Assembly: GCA_964544155.1 (NCBI GenBank)
Contig: CAZJAH010000050.1
Coordinates: 1 to 18,117 of the forward strand
Source of the DNA: CAZJAH01 sp964544155
Lineage (GTDB): Bacteria > Bacteroidota > Ignavibacteria > Kapaibacteriales > UBA2268
Direction: 5' to 3'
Length of the DNA: 18,117 nucleotides
The notes under the pieces were generated by a model. It saw nothing but the letters and a program-made list of their open reading frames with translations, ran no database searches and had not been told where the DNA came from. Of this stretch, positions 16,334 through 18,117 are shown piece after piece; position 1 is the first letter of the stretch; every line of letters begins with the position of its first letter. The position numbers and the translations under genes were made by a program.

Positions 16334-16416
16334 GGAGGATTCGCATAATTGGTATTGCAGCGGTCTTGAAAACCGCCGGGCGCAAGCCTGTGGGGGTTCG
16401 AGTCCCTCATCCTCCG
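16334..16416 (+). tRNA. tRNA-Ser (anticodon UGA)
   Basis: Acceptor GGAGGAT (16334-16340) pairs with ATCCTCC (16409-16415), followed by discriminator G16416. The anticodon stem is GCGGT/ACCGC with loop CTTGAAA, anticodon TGA at 16367-16369 (reads UCA and other UCN codons). A class II variable arm (GGGC-GCAA-GCCT) follows, as expected for serine. The T-arm is GGGGG-TTCGAGT-CCCTC. CCA is not encoded. The 83-nt length fits a serine tRNA. Confidence 0.95.
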
Positions 16417-16431
16417 CTCTTCAATACCGTT

Positions 16432-16470
16432 AAGCCCCTGCAGGCCAACAACTTGCAAGGGCTTTTCTTT
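16432..16470 (+). terminator. intrinsic terminator after tRNA-Ser
   Basis: Arms AAGCCCCTGCA (16432-16442) and TGCAAGGGCTT (16454-16464) form an 11-bp stem with one mismatch, followed by a T-rich tract (TTTTCTTTT). It begins 16 nt after the tRNA. Confidence 0.75.
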
Positions 16471-16522
16471 TAGGGCTATACGTTTATAAACCGGTACTTT
16501 TAATTAATAATATTACTCTATT

Positions 16523-16573
16523 GGGCGTCAGGAACTCCTGCCACCGCCCGGCTTACGTTTACAGGGTGCCGGG
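16523..16573. repeat. overlapping, mutually exclusive hairpins
   Basis: GGGCG-t-CAGGA / TCCTG-ccac-CGCCC (16523-16549) forms one stem-loop. CCCGGC (16547-16552) / GCCGGG (16568-16573) forms another that shares bases 16547-16549, so both cannot form fully at once. They lie just after the stop of the reverse-strand hydrolase gene and may be its 3' structure, although no T-run follows. Confidence 0.45.
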
Positions 16574-16578
16574 TACAA

Positions 16579-18117
16579 TTATTGTTTTATCACTTTCTTT
16601 ATTAATCTATTGTCTTCAAATTCTAATCGAATGAAGTACAATCCATCCGGCAATTCGGACATATCATATTGATTTTGTTCAATTGCAGGTGTTGCTACTT
16701 TTTGTCCCATTGCATTAAAGATGTTTATATTCCTTAATTCATTATTTAGCTCTCCTAAATCAAAATATATTCTGTCCGTAGCGGGATTGGGGAAAACAGT
16801 AATTTCGGGACTTTCACTTTCCGGGATACCTGTCGCGTTACCGGGCTCCAACAAATATTCCCATGCGGGGGAATAAAGGTAACTTTCGTAATCATCGGCA
16901 TTAGGAGTGTTGAAATCAACTATAACATAATTGTGAGGCCTAACGTTTTCAGGAACTGGTAAATCAGTGAGAAGGCCGTGCACGTTGCCGTATGGCGGTT
17001 CATTATTATCAACATTGGCAGGCATTCCGAAATTTAAAATGCCATAATCGCGCCAGGTAGGCATAATCACGGAAACAGCAGGAATATCCTTTTCGTGGAT
17101 AAATCCGTAATAATTCTCTGCCGGAGTAGGGCCGGCCTTTCTAATCCAGTCAGCAGTCTGCCCGGCTACCCAGTCGGATGCCGCAATCATAATTGACCTT
17201 TCTACAAGGAAATTTTTCGCGGAAAAACCCGCGTGGCCGCCTCCCTGCGAGTGGCCGGCAGTGGTGATTTTATTCCATTGCACATCTCCGCCGATTATAA
17301 ATTGTTCCCATCCTTCCTGCGGGTAATTTTCAGCTAAGTAATTCAGCAGCTTTTCCAGCCGGTTAATAATAGAGTTGTTATAATCTACATCAAGTATTTC
17401 ATGATTGTCTTCTCCGAACCAGATTTCTTCCCTTGCACGTCTGTGGCAGGTGGTGTCGGTAGTCTGGCCGCAGGCTATATAATTGACAGAAGCGAGATTT
17501 TCGTAGCTGAGCGAGATTGCATGATAGCCCATATTCGCAGCTGTTTTACAGAATTTCAGGTAATCGTAAGGCCTTGCAGTGGTACCGGGAAAATAAAGCA
17601 GGAGTTTGCCGAGGGGGTCTATCGAATTGTTCAGCAAAACGTAGTTCGGCTCAGAATTGCCATCAATATTTTCATCCGTATCGGCCGGCGCTATCCTGTG
17701 CAATGTAATGTCGGGGCTGTTGAGTGTTTCGATTCCGGTCCGGGCGCGCCAGGCTTCAAAATTACCGTCAGAATTAATCACATTATAATAAATAAAAACT
17801 TCATTTTCCCCGGTAAAGGTTTCCGGGTCGGTGCGAATAATTGTACCCAGATTGTCCTCGATTTTCAGCTTGTGATCTGTATTCATACCGTCAGCCAGGC
17901 TGAAAATCCAAACTTCTGAATTGCTGTAAGCGCGTTCTTCTTCTTTAATTACACAGCTGAAATATGATTTTCCGGAAGCTGTAAAAGGTTCAGGCGAACC
18001 GAAAAAACCGTATTCAGCATCATCAGGGACTTCGATTTCCCTTAGCAATACCCACTTCCCCAGGGCATTTTTTTTGTAAACGCCTATTTTGGTATCACTA
18101 TCGAGTAAAGCGGCTAC
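16579..18117 (-). CDS. secreted alpha/beta-hydrolase with T9SS sorting tail (5' end outside window)
   Basis: The frame stays open to the window edge (512 residues visible), so the true start and signal peptide lie outside; an internal TTG at 18048 should not be taken as the start. Order in the visible part: a beta-propeller-like N-terminal part with two similar segments (SPEPF-SG-SYF, with SEVWIFSL; then DPETFTGENEVFIYY); an alpha/beta-hydrolase core with YFPGTTARPYDY, the nucleophile motif AGHSQGGG (Ser about 290) and a possible catalytic His in RPHNYVIVD; and a C-terminal type IX secretion domain (last ~80 residues: VFPNPATDRIYFDL, NIFNAMGQKV, LPDGLYFIRLE, KKVIKQ). T9SS substrates cross the outer membrane and are released or anchored. 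The core resembles BPSS1187-type hydrolases with a GHSQGGGHA motif. Ester or polysaccharide-ester cleavage is inferred; the substrate is unknown. Confidence 0.85.
   Translation of the reverse strand, partial: VAALLDSDTKIGVYKKNALGKWVLLREIEVPDDAEYGFFGSPEPFTASGKSYFSCVIKEEERAYSNSEVWIFSLADGMNTDHKLKIEDNLGTIIRTDPETFTGENEVFIYYNVINSDGNFEAWRARTGIETLNSPDITLHRIAPADTDENIDGNSEPNYVLLNNSIDPLGKLLLYFPGTTARPYDYLKFCKTAANMGYHAISLSYENLASVNYIACGQTTDTTCHRRAREEIWFGEDNHEILDVDYNNSIINRLEKLLNYLAENYPQEGWEQFIIGGDVQWNKITTAGHSQGGGHAGFSAKNFLVERSIMIAASDWVAGQTADWIRKAGPTPAENYYGFIHEKDIPAVSVIMPTWRDYGILNFGMPANVDNNEPPYGNVHGLLTDLPVPENVRPHNYVIVDFNTPNADDYESYLYSPAWEYLLEPGNATGIPESESPEITVFPNPATDRIYFDLGELNNELRNINIFNAMGQKVATPAIEQNQYDMSELPDGLYFIRLEFEDNRLIKKVIKQ

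Noticed and set aside
16219..16458. 79-residue reverse-strand frame
   Set aside because: It runs antisense through the tRNA-Ser gene and its terminator; such frames are a common tRNA artefact.
16579..18048. Complete gene starting at an internal TTG (18048)
   Set aside because: The same frame continues without a stop to the window edge with protein-like sequence (GVYKKNALGKWVLLREI), so the gene is cut by the window.

Overview
This window most likely comes from a motile member of the FCB group, nearer Ignavibacteria/Melioribacter/Kapabacteria-like lineages than classical Bacteroidia. Three things point there: a C-terminal type IX secretion (T9SS) sorting tail on the last protein, two promoter-like sites of the Bacteroidetes form (TTG, about 19-20 nt, then TAnnTTTG), and chemotaxis receptors together with a Rex redox regulator. 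The phylum is an inference. No 16S gene or other marker is present.

Layout. 1-149 is an unresolved non-coding or gene-end segment. 150-4255 is a run of forward housekeeping genes: folC (folate polyglutamylation), purH (last two steps of IMP synthesis), a compact CheR-type methyltransferase without the usual N-terminal domain, and a metallo-beta-lactamase-fold hydrolase overlapping it by 4 bp. 4256-4594 is an AT-rich leader. 4595-13075 is the most distinctive part: two very large chemoreceptors (1116 and about 1275 residues) flank rex and a small predicted membrane protein. 13185-14453 (reverse) is an alginate-export-like porin, 14575-15006 (forward) a yeast-type cytosine deaminase, and 15058-16131 (reverse) a BBP2/OmpL-like porin. 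16334-16416 is tRNA-Ser(UGA). 16579 to the window end (reverse) is a T9SS-exported alpha/beta-hydrolase whose N-terminus lies outside the window.

How the genes may work together. Both receptors carry unusually long tandem HAMP arrays: 13 units in the first, 8 + 3 in the second, with a conserved glycine every 45-46 residues. The arrays grew by internal duplication (181-residue and 91-residue periods). The second receptor has a Cache-type periplasmic sensor and a cytoplasmic PAS-like domain with four clustered cysteines set inside its HAMP array. A Rex-like palindrome lies between rex and the small-ORF/receptor-2 unit, and its half-site TTTCACAT also occurs as an inverted pair in the receptor-1 leader. 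The testable reading is a redox-linked chemotaxis module in which Rex (NADH/NAD+) controls receptor expression, a cysteine-PAS receptor may sense redox or a metal cofactor, and the compact CheR could methylate the receptors. No CheA, CheW, CheY or CheB is present, so the signalling core must be encoded elsewhere.
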